Source: Symbiodinium kawagutii
Taxonomy: Eukaryota; Sar; Dinophyceae; Suessiales; Symbiodiniaceae
Assembly (NCBI GenBank): GCA_009767595.1
Contig: VSDK01002218.1
Span: 43,098-107,097, forward strand
Direction: 5' to 3'
Length of the DNA stretch: 64,000 bases
Below the pieces are notes generated by a model. That model was not told the origin of the DNA, made no database searches, and saw nothing but the letters and a program-made list of their open reading frames with translations. Numbering within the stretch: position 1 is the stretch's first letter; every line of letters begins with the position of its first letter. Below are positions 37,844-48,261 of the stretch, one piece after another. The position numbers were made by a program, and so were the translations under genes.

Positions 37844-40800
37844 CCATGGTCATCGTCATCACGATCCATCACTAGAGCCTAGATCATATCATGTTCTTGA
37901 TGAGAATCAGTAGAAACATTGGCCAGTATAGTTTTGAAGTCTTCAAGGAAACTGCTGACTGGTCACCTGTTTAGCTTTTGGAGTGGTGAAAATGCCAACG
38001 GCTCATGCTGTCCATGTTGAGATATTCACAGCAGGGTGCTGGAAAGGCTGATTCAGAAAAACCCGACTTCCTTTGGTGTGAAATTACCCAATCCCGACGT
38101 GTGATGAGCCAAGCATGGGACATGAGCAATCATCAACATCTATGTTCCTTAGCCATCAAAGCATTGATCATATCCGTGTCTTGACCGTTGCTTACTGCGG
38201 TGGGGGCGTGGCGCTATGGATGTGCCATGACCAGGCCTGTGAGCGACTGGTGGCTCAATCTCAGGGTGAGTATGCAGCTGCTTGGAAGATCGGAGGTGGT
38301 GCTTCAATGGGACCCCTTGTGTCATTGATGGATATTGATGGATATTGACGCTTAAGAAATGTTCAGAATTTAAGAAACTAAGATTGGAGGCGGCACAGAC
38401 TCGATTGCGCTGGTTTTGAACATTGCATGTGTTCCTTTGGAGTGACCCCGAACTATCCTAGCACAGGTGATGGCAAGTTTATCGACTCGCGATTTCTCGA
38501 TGCAATTCGATAGACTTGAAGCTGAATTGGTTGTCTTTACTTTTCGATCCCTATGCGGCCTATGCATGTGAATATTGATGAATTCTTTTCTCAGACCTTG
38601 ACTGCACGCTAGGGCTGTCAAAAGCGCTTCGAAAAATCATTCCTCTACCACAGTTCCTACTACGTGTGGAACACACATTCTTGTTCAGAGATGATGGGTC
38701 CCTTCACCTTTTCCTGATGGGTTTCACACATATTTGTGTGCGAAATGGAGCAAAAAATTGAGTTGCAAATTCAATGAGCTCGGATATCCCTGGCGTTTTC
38801 TTTCATCAACTTTGGCACCGCTTGCTGGTTGTGTTTTTTTCTTCTCCCAAAGAAAAAGGAGCGGGGTACCACGTGTGTTTATTAAAGATAACGGCTTATT
38901 GTGTTTTGGGGTGTCCTTTCCATCTTCAAAATTTATCAAACTTTACTGTAATCATCACTCCAAAATCATGGCCACAAAATGACGGCCACATCGCTCCAAA
39001 GATGCTCTTCTTGGGTGGTTTCTGGGAGAGTTCTTCGGCACAGCTCCTTTTGATGCGTTTGAGGTTGGTGATACCGTCAGCATTGCAGACATATGTACCT
39101 TGGATTTCAACGAGATGTTAGATGTGGCATGATGTGGCACTCAAGTCGGGAAGCAGGACAAAACATATTGTAGATCTACGTTGTTGCTTGCAGTCAGAAC
39201 TAGTCGCGAAATTGAGTCGCATCGTACGCTTATGCTCGGCACACTCCCAAAGATCATGAAGAATCGCGTGTCAAAGGTGGGTTTTTGCAAAGAATGATGC
39301 AATGATAATGATTTTTCAGGTGTCGTTGTTGATGCTCCAGAGGTGGACTGCTAGGAGGTGTTTTGTGCTTGTGCCACTGTTGGGTTAGCTTGGCATTGAC
39401 GGCTGCCACTCTAGGTCTTGTGCCACAACTCGAAAATGCTCGACGGTTCGGCATCAACGTCGACCAGTGCTTCAGCATGCTTCAGCAGCATACCCGTACT
39501 GTTACATATGGGGATGGGTCAATGGCTAAGGGAGGAAATCCCCAACCAATGGTAGATGATGAGACTAGCCATTAACCATGGCCAATCAAATGGGTCAATT
39601 TTAGACTTGATTATCTTTCAACATTGGCATGACCGCATCTTCCATGGACCTTTTTCACTTTCACCAGCTGGTCGGGTGTTGGGTTCGAGATGTCCGCGGG
39701 GTATGAGGCAATACCAACCAACCAGCGTGAACATCCCAACAGTGGACTAGTATGGACTAGTGACTGGTCATTTATGGAATGTTCACCAGGGGGTGCAGGG
39801 TAGTGACCCACAGCAGTACTGGTTGTTTTCTATGGTTGAATTTGTGAAATTCAGAGGATTTCATCCCGATCCTTTTTGTTGGCATGTTGATTGAAAAATT
39901 GTGGTTTCTGAAGCCAAATGATAGATATGGGATGATAACTGGCAGTACCCTATTTTGAGAGACCATCAAATCGATAGGGGTTGGCCAAAGAAGATACCCA
40001 TCACAACCACGTTTCACAGAAGCAGTTGGGTGAAAATGATACGGGCGGGCTTAAGTCCTCGACGGAAACGGGTCCAGCATACAATTTGGATTTCCAATGG
40101 TTTCCACTCATACATGAATTTACATAATATGCATACACGAGTTATGAAATATACTGTATACTGTATACTTGCACATTCATATCATGTATGCGTTTATTTT
40201 TTGCGTGGGCAGTTTGTCCATGGGACAAATGGTAAATGGCATACGGACCAGTTGATGCTGCGAGTAGAACTGTTCGCGTATGTTCACTTTGTCTACATAT
40301 ATCCCCTACATATATATGTATATGGGGGCTTCTCGAAATAGGGGACCCCAAAACTGGAAGGTGTATAAGTAGAAATGGATATTAATGATTGATATTGGAT
40401 GATTTGGGGTCCCCTATTTTGAGAAACACTCATATATACATATAAATATATTTTTGATTGATCATGATTGCTGTTTGTGCGTGAAGGTTTTGAGACTTCC
40501 AACATGTGCGCACACATAGAAAGCACATATATTTTCCACGATGACTGTTTTCACACTGACGTATATTGAAGGACGGGTATAGGTTTTGTGAAACAAAACA
40601 TTCAATATACTGTGAAGATCCTTTTGCATGATGTGACACTCTGAACACCTGCTTCAACTTTCCTTGGCGGGATAATGGGAGAAACAGAGTTGCTCATGAA
40701 ATTGCGACGTGCAATGCATAATTATAGATGATACTGTTTGGCCTTGGGGCATGATCAAGAAGGCTGATTGTATTTGATATCGGGGACATTCATCGATCTG

Positions 40801-41470
40801 GAAATTGACCAAAGATACAGGATGACCATGAATAAGTATTTTCACCGATACCGCTTGTTGGTGGGCCTCCAGACCTTTTACAACATAACTTGCAATGTTT
40901 GCCCGCGCAGGTTGTCGAAGTTGGAAAAAGATTTCTGCCCAAACAGAATTGCGTATTCCAAAACCATTAGCCAACAAATAACGAACCATCACTTAACCGG
41001 CTTATTAACCATTAGTTAATCTATGCTAAGAACACGGTAGCCCCACCTTATTGATTGCCATCCGAAAAATGAAACTGGACGTATGCCTGCGTTGGTGACT
41101 GACAACATGTCGTGGTGGATGTGAAGTGCTCCATTGCATTGCAACAACATGTGACAACCACAAACATGTGGCTGTGGGTCAAAACCCTGTAACCCTGGTT
41201 CCCTTGTTTTCAACCATTGTATTCCCTATTGCTCGTATTGTTGGCTATTATCCCCCATTATTAGTTGGTCAATATTGACCCATAGCCATGTCATTGTTTC
41301 TGTACGGTTGACCAGGGCTGCCTATGATGGTAAACAAGGTTAGTTGATCAAGATTTGGCTGCGGTGCCACCAGGTTTCCCCACTTGTCTTCTCTGGAGCA
41401 ACGCCTTAAAGACCTTCCAGCCTTTGCTGCAGCCCTGCCTGAGCGGCAGCCTGATGCCACCCCAGCATAG
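29531..41470 (+). CDS. GSTZ1: Maleylacetoacetate isomerase (zeta-class GST), 9 exons mapped
   Basis: Glutathione-dependent isomerase converting maleylacetoacetate to fumarylacetoacetate, the substrate of FAH encoded just upstream. Exons: 29531-29580, 33097-33124, 33653-33754, 35076-35181, 36541-36598, about 37213-37341 (start unresolved), about 39002-39094 (start uncertain), 39415-39466, 41374-41470 (TAG). Landmarks in order: [11 protein letters not shown] (zeta-class SSCxWRVR glutathione site), [103 protein letters not shown] and [10 protein letters not shown]. Donors include GA (29581, 33755, 35182), GC and GT. Missing: the start-codon exon and probably one or two microexons around 36.6-39.0 kb. 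Confidence 0.92.
29655..31420. repeat. 94-bp satellite array with higher-order structure, in MAAI intron 1
   Basis: The marker GCTAGAGGGAATATAC recurs every 94 bases from 29699 to 31015 (15 occurrences, 14 intervals). Copies in the core look identical. Each 94-mer is itself built of degenerate 8-14-base pieces ending GGGAAT or GAGAAT. The left edge (29655-29700) and right flank (31030-31420) hold the same short pieces in irregular order (TAGGGAATGATAGGGAAT and variants). Confidence 0.97.
32221..32326 (+). mobile_element. Family A element in MAAI intron 1
   Basis: GGTGGTTTCTCAAGCCATAG to CCTATTTTGAGAAACCACCA, with both terminal repeats intact. Confidence 0.87.
33755..33845. repeat. (CCAA)n/(CAAC)n repeat at MAAI intron start
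   Basis: CAACCAACCAGCCAACC-type tetranucleotide repeat beginning directly at the inferred GA donor of MAAI exon 3. Confidence 0.93.
34378..34496 (-). mobile_element. Family B element in MAAI intron 3
   Basis: TTGGCTATGGGTCAAAAATC, GAACCATTGTTTTCCCCATT, ending GTGGACCCAGAG. Confidence 0.72.
34911..35013 (-). mobile_element. Family A element in MAAI intron 3
   Basis: GGGGGTTCTCAAAATAGGTG to GGGGTCCCCAACGGCATGG, ending about 60 bases before MAAI exon 4. Confidence 0.75.
35186..35397 (+). mobile_element. Family B element directly after MAAI exon 4
   Basis: Begins with the diverged end ATGGCGAGCTGGGTCAAG four bases after the inferred GA donor, and ends GGGTTTTGACCCACTGCCAT. The interior repeats the AATAGGGGATAACAACCAAC segment. 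Confidence 0.75.
35428..35533 (+). mobile_element. Family B element
   Basis: TATGGCTAAGGGTCAATATT to GGGTTTTGACCCACAGCCAT. Confidence 0.8.
36541..41470 (+). CDS. GSTZ1: MAAI exons 5-9: helical C-terminal domain
   Basis: Exon 5 ([16 protein letters not shown]) joins exon 4 through a G|GC phase-1 junction. Exon 6 contains [20 protein letters not shown] and ends GLK at a GC donor. Exon 7 reads [20 protein letters not shown] and splices T|GT into exon 8 ([16 protein letters not shown]), which splices CA|G into exon 9 ([20 protein letters not shown]). The last three junctions are phase-consistent. Upstream of exon 6, PVHMMTV resembles the family QPLQNLSV segment but no in-frame acceptor was found. 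Confidence 0.88.
37735..37862. repeat. (CAT)n microsatellite
   Basis: Nearly pure CAT repeat in MAAI intron 6. The Asp-rich and His-rich frames through it are artefacts. Confidence 0.97.
39728..39816. mobile_element. Family C element (GTGAACATC ... GACCCACAGC)
   Basis: GTGAACATCCCAACA at the left; GTTCACCAGGGGGTGCAGGG and GTGACCCACAGC at the right. Related copies lie at 11608-11696 and 33862-33953. The right end resembles family B. Confidence 0.65.
39898..39968 (+). mobile_element. Family A element, internally deleted, in MAAI intron 8
   Basis: TTGTGGTTTCTGAAGCC at the left and CCTATTTTGAGAGACCATCA at the right, about 70 bases. Confidence 0.7.
40323..40432 (+). mobile_element. Family A element in MAAI intron 8
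   Basis: GGGGGCTTCTCGAAATAGGG to CCTATTTTGAGAAACACTCA, inserted in TA-rich sequence. Confidence 0.85.
41168..41288 (-). mobile_element. Family B element in MAAI intron 8
   Basis: TGTGGCTGTGGGTCAAAACC to GGTCAATATTGACCCATAGC, the best-preserved copy, ending about 85 bases before MAAI exon 9. Confidence 0.82.
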
Positions 41471-43698
41471 GGGCTGACAGCGGTGGTTTTAACGGCCGGC
41501 CTGTGTGGTTTGGCCGGACACGGGTGGAGAGTCGTGGAGAGACAGGAAGAGTTTAAGCTGAAGTTGTGGATTGACAGTTGTTTGTTGTCTACTCACGGCT
41601 GTAAGATTAATTTGGAATCATCAGAAATACAGGCCTATAGGAGCGCAGTGAAACTCGAGGATTCTGACTCCCGCGGGTCATTTGAAACCCAGTAGGATGT
41701 ACACAAACTGCTGGCGAATGCGTTCAGACGCTTCTGCCCAGTTCACAGGAATGATATGCGCCTACTCCAGAACGTTGCAACCCTAGGACAGGCATGTCCA
41801 GGCATGTCCAAGAATTCTCATCAAGGATGATTTGACTGATGACAATCTCCAACGGACCAGAAATTTTGGCTAATGCAGGTGGAGCCTGGGCGGTGTTTGA
41901 TAGAACCTGTGGAGGACCCGCACGATGGCTGAAGGTGCGTCATTCTTGCCGTGAGAACATCCTACATGTGAAGCGTTTAAGATGTGACCCATCTCTTGAA
42001 ATCAACCGATACTTGAATCAACATGTCATGTTAGCCAGGTCCATTACCGGCCGTAGACAGGTTCAACCATTTACCACTATAGGCACAAACGATTCATTGA
42101 AGCGCTGCAAGTGCTGCAAATACTTTGGTCACAGACTTGGTCATGTCATTCCTGGGTTCGATCAGACTTGGTTCGTATCTGGGCGATTGGCCAAGTGCAA
42201 CCCATAGCACGTCGTCCCCGCCGGATGTGGTCTCGTATCTCCATAAGTTGAATCGCGATGCCGAGACGGGGCAAAAACAAGATCGCTGTTGAGATTGAGC
42301 GCTTGGATTCCAACACAAAGTTGATAGGGTTGTTGTCTACTACGCATTGAATGATTACTCTATTGTATAGTTCTAAGATGTTCTAAGTATATTACATATA
42401 TTCTATAGATCATGTCCAATACAATAGTTTGCATTTGATGTTGTACAAAGCAATTTCCATGTTTTATTCTTGTTTTTTCCACAATGTGAATGTTTAATTA
42501 AGTTATATAAACTTATTTTTGTGGGTTGGTCAAATTCATCAGATCGGTGCCGCTTAGTGGGCACCAGAGTATTTTGGAAGATCTATCCAGACCTCCAGCT
42601 TGACACACTTGAGCGACGCTAAAAGTCCATCTGTTCATGTCTAGTAAAGGGGCTGGCTAGAACGACCTGTGGCGCAAGCAAAACCATGGTGGGCACTAGC
42701 GCGTGTAAGTTTTTTTTGACCAGTACTAGTACACTGGTCAAGGTCTTGCGCAAGCTGGAAATTTTCTTATGGGGGAGGAGAGCTGGAGAGCAGGATTTGG
42801 AAATGTGAAATCTGGAAATCAGAAGCTTTTGGAGTTGCTATATGTACAGGAGCCCTCAAAGCCTTTTACCATTTTTTCCATGTAAAAAGTGCTACGCGTA
42901 AGCTGGCATTGTGGCCGCGCAGCCAAAACTTGTCACGTAAGCCCTGGGTAACCCTTGCGCACTCGAGTAAGTAAACACCGTGCGTGTGTAAGCGAGCGTA
43001 AGCAACAGCGTAGACAATTTCTCATTGCCTTGCCGGAAGCAAGACCGTTTGGACACAGCTCAGGTGTTTTCATGAAATGAGGGATAGTTTTTGGAGGGAG
43101 AGAAAAACAAACACTGTACAGTAGTGTGTATATATATTTATATTTTTTATATATATACTACTATGTTTGACTTACTACAGCCTGCACACGTATGAATAAT
43201 CCATGAATAATCCATGAATGATCCAAATGATAGACCTGATATGCCCATTTTACGTTCCAATCACTTTTCGGAAGTCATCCTTTGTCCCAGTAAGGGCTTT
43301 GGGTACCGAGGCCTGGATTTCAGCCTGGATTTTTTCCCGGGTACTGCCAACAGCCTGCGCCTGCTTGGGTCTGAAGACCAAGTGCACAGCGGGGGAAATT
43401 GGAGGATGGCAATGGCTTCTTCAATGCTTTTTGTTCAATGGCTTTCTAGCTCTTCTTATATTTTCTTATGCTCTTTGTACTTATATATTTATAGTCACAC
43501 CATAACATAGTATCAGTTATCATGTGCGGGTCAATTTTTCTGTGTAAAACTTCCAGCAACTTTCGGAAGGGAAGGGGATGTGGCGAGAGAGCTATGAAGA
43601 CAGTCACCAGGGAAGGCTTATGGGATGACCGGCAATGCCATAATTGTTTCGATGACGAGCTGAAAAGCTGGGACAATGTTTGGCATTCAGCATCATTT

Positions 43699-43762
43699 GG
43701 TGGTTTCTCACAATAAGGGACTCAAAGAGCTGGTCGATTCCTGTGACTTGAGAAATCACCAT
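43699..43762. mobile_element. Family A element, short internally deleted copy
   Basis: TGGTGGTTTCTCACAATAAG to TGACTTGAGAAATCACCATG, only 64 bases. Confidence 0.75.
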
Positions 43763-43859
43763 GTGATGAAAGCATATGTTTGGGGGTAGGTCACGATGTC
43801 CCAACTTCCATCCCAACTTCCATGGCCATCCTGTTGGTAGTGTGAGGCGGTCGGTGGGT

Positions 43860-43932
43860 CACTTGTGCCCCCAGGAAATGGTTCGCTTGTGCCCCCAGGA
43901 AATGGGTCGCTTGTGCCCCCAGGAAATGGGAT
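43860..43932. repeat. 24-bp tandem repeat, three copies
   Basis: Unit CTTGTGCCCCCAGGAAATGG plus four bases, three times in succession. A reverse-complement-like cousin (GGGGCGCAAGTGACCC) recurs after the gap at 44288-44395. Confidence 0.9.
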
Positions 43933-44258
43933 GATGGTACATGCGTGTTTGCTTGTAGCACGGGTGCTTCTATGCTCGAACGTTAACATGCCCCACCCCC
44001 CCACCCCACCCCACCCCACCCCACCCTACCTCACTCCGCCTGATCCATGCTGATGGTACATGCGTGTTTGCTTGTAGCACGGGTGCTTCTATGCTCGAAC
44101 GTTAACATGCCCCACCCACCCCACCCCACCCCACCCCACCCTACCTCACTCCGCCTGATCCATGCTGCTGGTGCATGCGTGTTTGCTTGTAGCGCGGGTG
44201 CTTCTTTGTTCGGCTTTACCATGCCCCACCCCCCACCCCCACCCCACCCCACCTGCCT
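43932..44258. repeat. About 115-bp tandem repeat with CCCCACC tract, three copies
   Basis: Each unit starts GGTACATGCGTGTTTGCTTG, continues through a TGCTCGAACGTTAACATG-like segment, then a (CCCCA)n tract. The third unit is diverged and runs into the gap. Confidence 0.9.
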
Positions 44259-44287
44259 NNNNNNNNNNNNNNNNNNNNNNNNNNNNN
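44259..44287. other. Assembly gap (29 N) in the CCCCA tandem array
   Basis: The gap falls where the sequence flips from CCCCACC-rich to GGGGCGCAAGTGACC-rich. Repeat copy number here is unreliable. Confidence 0.98.
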
Positions 44288-44620
44288 GGGGCGCAAGTGA
44301 CCCGTTTCCTGGGGGCGCAAGTGACCCCTCAGGGGCGCAAGTGACCCTGGGGGCGCAAGTGGCCCGTTTCCTGGGGGCGCAAGTGACCCCCTTGCCGTGT
44401 GAGGCCATCGTCAACAGGATTGCAGCAGGTTTTCAGTTTAGCAGCTGGCAAATTGTGAGATTGAGGAATCTATACAAGATGTTCGAGATGTTCGCAACGT
44501 TTACGCTCAACTAGTTCAATTTAATGATATTTAAATGCCCTAAACTTGAGAGGAAGACGCGCTCACCCGAACTCATCTCACCTTGAACTGGACCTGCACA
44601 GCAATTTTGCCTGTGCTCAG

Positions 44621-44715
44621 GAGCCCACAGCCAAAGAGTTGCAAGAGCTGATGGTGGGGTGTGGGCTGACCTGTGTGGCTGAGCTGTTTAAAGTCGAGGA
44701 TCTTTGGGGTCTTTT
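44621..44715 (+). other. Possible exon with SAM-like C-terminal helix
   Basis: Bounded by CTCAG|G and TT|GTAAGC. Reads EPTAKELQELMVGCGLTCVA then ELFKVEDLWGLL. The layout resembles the island at 2391-2548 (helix, G-[IL]-T-x-x-x-E-[LV], then an acidic helix), so the two may belong to one domain family. Confidence 0.42.
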
Positions 44716-45149
44716 GTAAGCCTTCTGTCGCCCGTTTTCTCACCGCTCATGTGTATGGTGAGCTTATGGTAAGTTAGCGGAATCTCAGTATTCTCAGGTC
44801 CATTTTAAGTTGCAAGCTTGTTGGAATTGTCTGAGACGCAGCCAACGTTCGCAGCAGGATCGCATCAGAACTCAGGGTCACATTCCAGCCGCGGCACGGG
44901 ACTCCCGAACAGCACCACTGGAATTCATGGCTCAAGAGTGCGGTAGCAAGAGATCACTCGGCTATGATTTTTTGTGGAACCCAAGCCGTTTGGGGAGGTT
45001 GATTGTTTGAATCCGCCATTCGTGGGTATCCATATTAGCTTACCGTTTCCTGGATCACACGGATGTGAAACGTCCTGAAGCCGGATCTTCCAAGCTTGAT
45101 CCCACAAAATGATGATCAAAGTGTTTGTAGCTCACCCCCATTATAGTAG

Positions 45150-45320
45150 GTTGCCAACCCCAAACAACAACGATAGAAACCAGCTCTTTACCTACTATAA
45201 TGGTAACTGGAAGCATGGCATCGCTCCCAGCATTCCACAGGGTTCTGCCATGGCTTGGGCTGACCCTGGTCATCCCGAGCCCCTTGGGCTCGACTTGAAA
45301 CTCCAGGCGACTTCCAGGTG
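45150..45320 (+). other. Possible exon, unidentified
   Basis: Open frame reading NQLFTYYNGNWKHGIAPSIP and continuing to LGLDLKLQATS at a CAG|GTGAGC donor. Aromatic and Gly/Pro-rich, reminiscent of extracellular or carbohydrate-binding beta folds, but not assignable. Confidence 0.38.
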
Positions 45321-45609
45321 AGCTGCAGCGCCCATCGTAGGATTTACCGTTAGATTTTGTAGGTTTCAGATGTGGCCCTCAGTGGAGTTATAAAAGGCTT
45401 TGGCAACATCCCATCAGTTGTGTATAATTTTTGGGTGCGTCAAATTGTCATGATTCGCTTGAGGTGGAACATGCAGTTTGTTGGAATTTCGTGGAATTGT
45501 GTTCCGCTTTTTGTTGTGCCCTTTCCACGCTTCAGATTGAAATTTCTGTTGCCAAAGCTTTGTTCCAGCTGTTGGGAATCATGATTTTCGGGAAAAAAAA
45601 TCCTGGAAA

Positions 45610-45698
45610 AAACTGCTCTGAGTTCAGTGTGCAGCTGATCGTTTCCAAAGTGGGTGACTGGGAGATTTTTGGTGGTAGAGCTTGTCGATCTTCAGGTG
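45610..45698 (+). other. Possible exon, unidentified
   Basis: Reads CSEFSVQLIVSKVGDWEIFG then GRACRSS, ending TTCAG|GTGGG. Could follow the 45150 exon in one gene. Confidence 0.33.
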
Positions 45699-46385
45699 GG
45701 GGTCCTTGCCTAAGCAGGGATTCAGGGCGTCGGCTCGACGCCCCTCCTGCCACACGTTCGCTTGTCTCATTATCGTGAATTTTTTTCACGGGAAATATCT
45801 AATTGTCTCACACATACTGTTGCTAATAGATGCTAATCGACAAAATTGCAATACCTTAATTACCGATAGACCAATATTACTCATAGAGTATCCTTGGCAG
45901 TATTGCAAGTATTGCTCATAGACCACTATAGTTACTCCCAAACAAATCTAAACGATTGGAATACCTTTGTGACCAAGCTCGGCTTTGTTGGTCAACATTT
46001 CTCACTCGCTGGAACACAAACTTATCTTTGCAGCTGTTTGCTCCTCAAGCAGCTGGGCTTGAGCTACTGATCGGAGACATGACTTCTATCAGGCCATTGG
46101 TGGAAATGCAGGCCTTTGTGTCTCCCAAAGGATGTCCAACACAATCTTCTTGCATCATGTTTTTCACGGCTTGGAACACAGTCAGCACAACCGACATTCT
46201 GTCTTTAGTGCAGTGTTCCAATCTTAGTCTGATTGTACATCAAGCCATGTATGAAATCATAGCTTCCCCCCACAATTGTCGCCACAAAGGCAGCAAAGCA
46301 CAGGTGCTACACTGCCTGTGATAGACATCTGAGTTCTTAGCAGGTTGAATCAAGTTGAATCCCTCAGTCGATTGTTGGTAACCCA

Positions 46386-46495
46386 CCTGTCGAGATGCTC
46401 GCCTTCGCGTTTACGTCCCAGCCTGCGCTGGGGCTTCAGCTGAAGGAGTCACCCGTGGATGTCGTCCCTTGGCAGCTGACAGTCCTCCAGTGGTA
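46386..46495 (+). other. Possible exon, unidentified
   Basis: Reads PPVEMLAFAFTSQPALGLQL then KESPVDVVPWQLTVLQW, ending GTGGTAAGC (donor-like). GC-richer than its surroundings. Confidence 0.33.
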
Positions 46496-46547
46496 AGCAG
46501 CTTAGAAGCTCGGGTTTGCTAGGAAACTAGCAGTATTAGACAACTTG

Positions 46548-46630
46548 GGTGGTTTCTTAAAATGGGGGACCCTAAAGATGATTGGTTTTTTACTATAAAT
46601 GCTTGATAATGGATGACTTGGGGGTACCCC
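46548..46630 (+). mobile_element. Family A element, right end lost
   Basis: GGTGGTTTCTTAAAATGGGG to GATGACTTGGGGGTACCCCT, then unrelated sequence. Confidence 0.72.
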
Positions 46631-47100
46631 TAGAAGGTTGGGGTTGTCACAAGGGCAAATAAAATTGTTTGATTTCGGGGGAAAAGAGCATCATCTAGGA
46701 CCTCGGCAGCAACTCAGCAGCAGAGTGGGATTACCATCCAGGATTTCGGGCCATGGCTATGACTGGCGAATCCACTGGTGGCTGGGGGCTGGGCATCTCA
46801 GGCAAGACCCACAGTCATCACAGGCTGTTTCCCGCCTCCCAGGTGTCAGGGAAGCCTGCTGCACCCACAACCTCTCGCGGTCATAACTGGTCCGGCCAAG
46901 GCTGGAGCCTGAGGCTCCATGTTGCGAAAGGTGGCAGCACCTTTATGTCATTATATTCATATATAGTTACACACGTAGATACATCAATGATAAGTAATTA
47001 GTTATATTGGGTTATATTGCAATTATATTGTAAATATATTTATCGAATTGAATCGATATTCGATAAATCCCGACATGATAGATAATCCCCAGCATACCCA

Positions 47101-47403
47101 ATGATAGTATTTGATAGTGAAACCATGCAGCCGTTGTGGTTACTACCATCCTACCTTTTACACATAGTTATGGCCATGTTAAGGATGTTGGCAGAGCTTA
47201 CAAGATCAGCCGATAGCAACCTTCCTCAATCTCCGGCTGTTCTTGGATGGCTTAAACAGAAATGGCACAACTTCATAGAAGTTCTGCGGATGCTCCACAT
47301 GGGCTGCGCATTCACCGGGCACTTCTCAGCCATTGGAAATGCTTGGAGGTGTCTTTTTGAGCGCCTTGGGCTGTGCTGGAGCCATGAGCCAGCGGAGGCC
47401 TGA
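47101..47403 (+). other. 100-codon open frame, unidentified
   Basis: ATG-to-stop frame with ADSNLPQSPAVLGWLKQKWH and Cys/Trp-rich ending. The antisense frame is also open over much of it; no family recognised. Confidence 0.25.
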
Positions 47404-48159
47404 TCAGAGTGTCGCCATTTTGGGACCAGTTGAAGGTGGAGGCAACACGGGTATGTGGATGAATCAGATTTTGGGACACTTTTTCGCACTTGTTCGAAGC
47501 CTTTAGACTAGGGTGCAGGCCTTTGAAAAGTCACCCATCCTATCATGTCCGGAAATGTGTCCTAGCAGTGACGAAAGAGATCAGCATTTGTAGATCAGAT
47601 TCATTCATTGTTTTTTCTTATCCCATTTCGGTCGAATTTCTCAAAGCAACTGCTTGGTGCACGTGGCTCCCGAGTCACAGAGAAACCTTTCGCAGCTGTT
47701 AGTTTTCACCTCTGGTTTTGTAGTGAAGTACTTGCGTTGTATAGGGGCAGTGCAGTTTTACTCTTACCTGGTCCTGGACTTCTAATTTGCTACTGCTGTA
47801 ATCTAAACTATTTGCTGTTTTGATTTACTATTTCACTCACTTTTCCTTTCTCTTGTGACACTTCATTTTCTATGGAGTTGTTCCCTTTGGCTTTCTTCCT
47901 GAAGCACTTAGTAGTTTGCTGCCTTGGGATGCTCAGCCAGGGATCGCCCTTCCCTGTCCCAGTATTTGAGGTTGCCAACTTGAGTCAGGAACATTTCTGG
48001 TTTATTTTTACAAGTAGAGCTCATGTCATTCGAAGTTGACGAAACATTGATATGTGTTATAATCTATGATCGTTATGTCAAACAAGTGCGTCAACATGTA
48101 GTTGGCTTTTAAGCAGAAATATGAATCAGGGACTACTAGGGATCATATTCATGGCATGG

Positions 48160-48261
48160 GACACCTCAGATTTTCATGTCTCAGTGGCAGGCGAAACCGG
48201 AGAATTGCCCGCGGTGCGGCTCCAGAAGGCAATGGTCAGCAGTTCGGGGATCAAGTGAAGC
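48160..48261 (+). other. Possible exon, unidentified
   Basis: After CCTCAG|AT a frame reads FHVSVAGETGELPAVRLQKA then MVSSSG. Coding-like but unassigned. Confidence 0.28.

Larger units (their letters stand above)
41471..44620. other. No recognised gene
   Basis: A 122-codon + frame (41839-42207) and a coding-like stretch at 43257-43400, open on both strands, are present but match no family I can name. The rest is AT-rich spacer and the CCCCA tandem arrays. Confidence 0.5.

Noticed and set aside
37414..37913. Long Asp-, His-, Met- or Ile-rich frames on both strands
   Set aside because: They are translations of the (CAT)n microsatellite; every frame of such a repeat is open.
41839..42207. 122-codon + frame containing VRHSCREN as a possible RHG phosphatase motif
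   Set aside because: The catalytic motif requires His-Gly and the following conserved Asn/Thr context; this has His-Ser and no further similarity, so I did not join it to the phosphatase gene.
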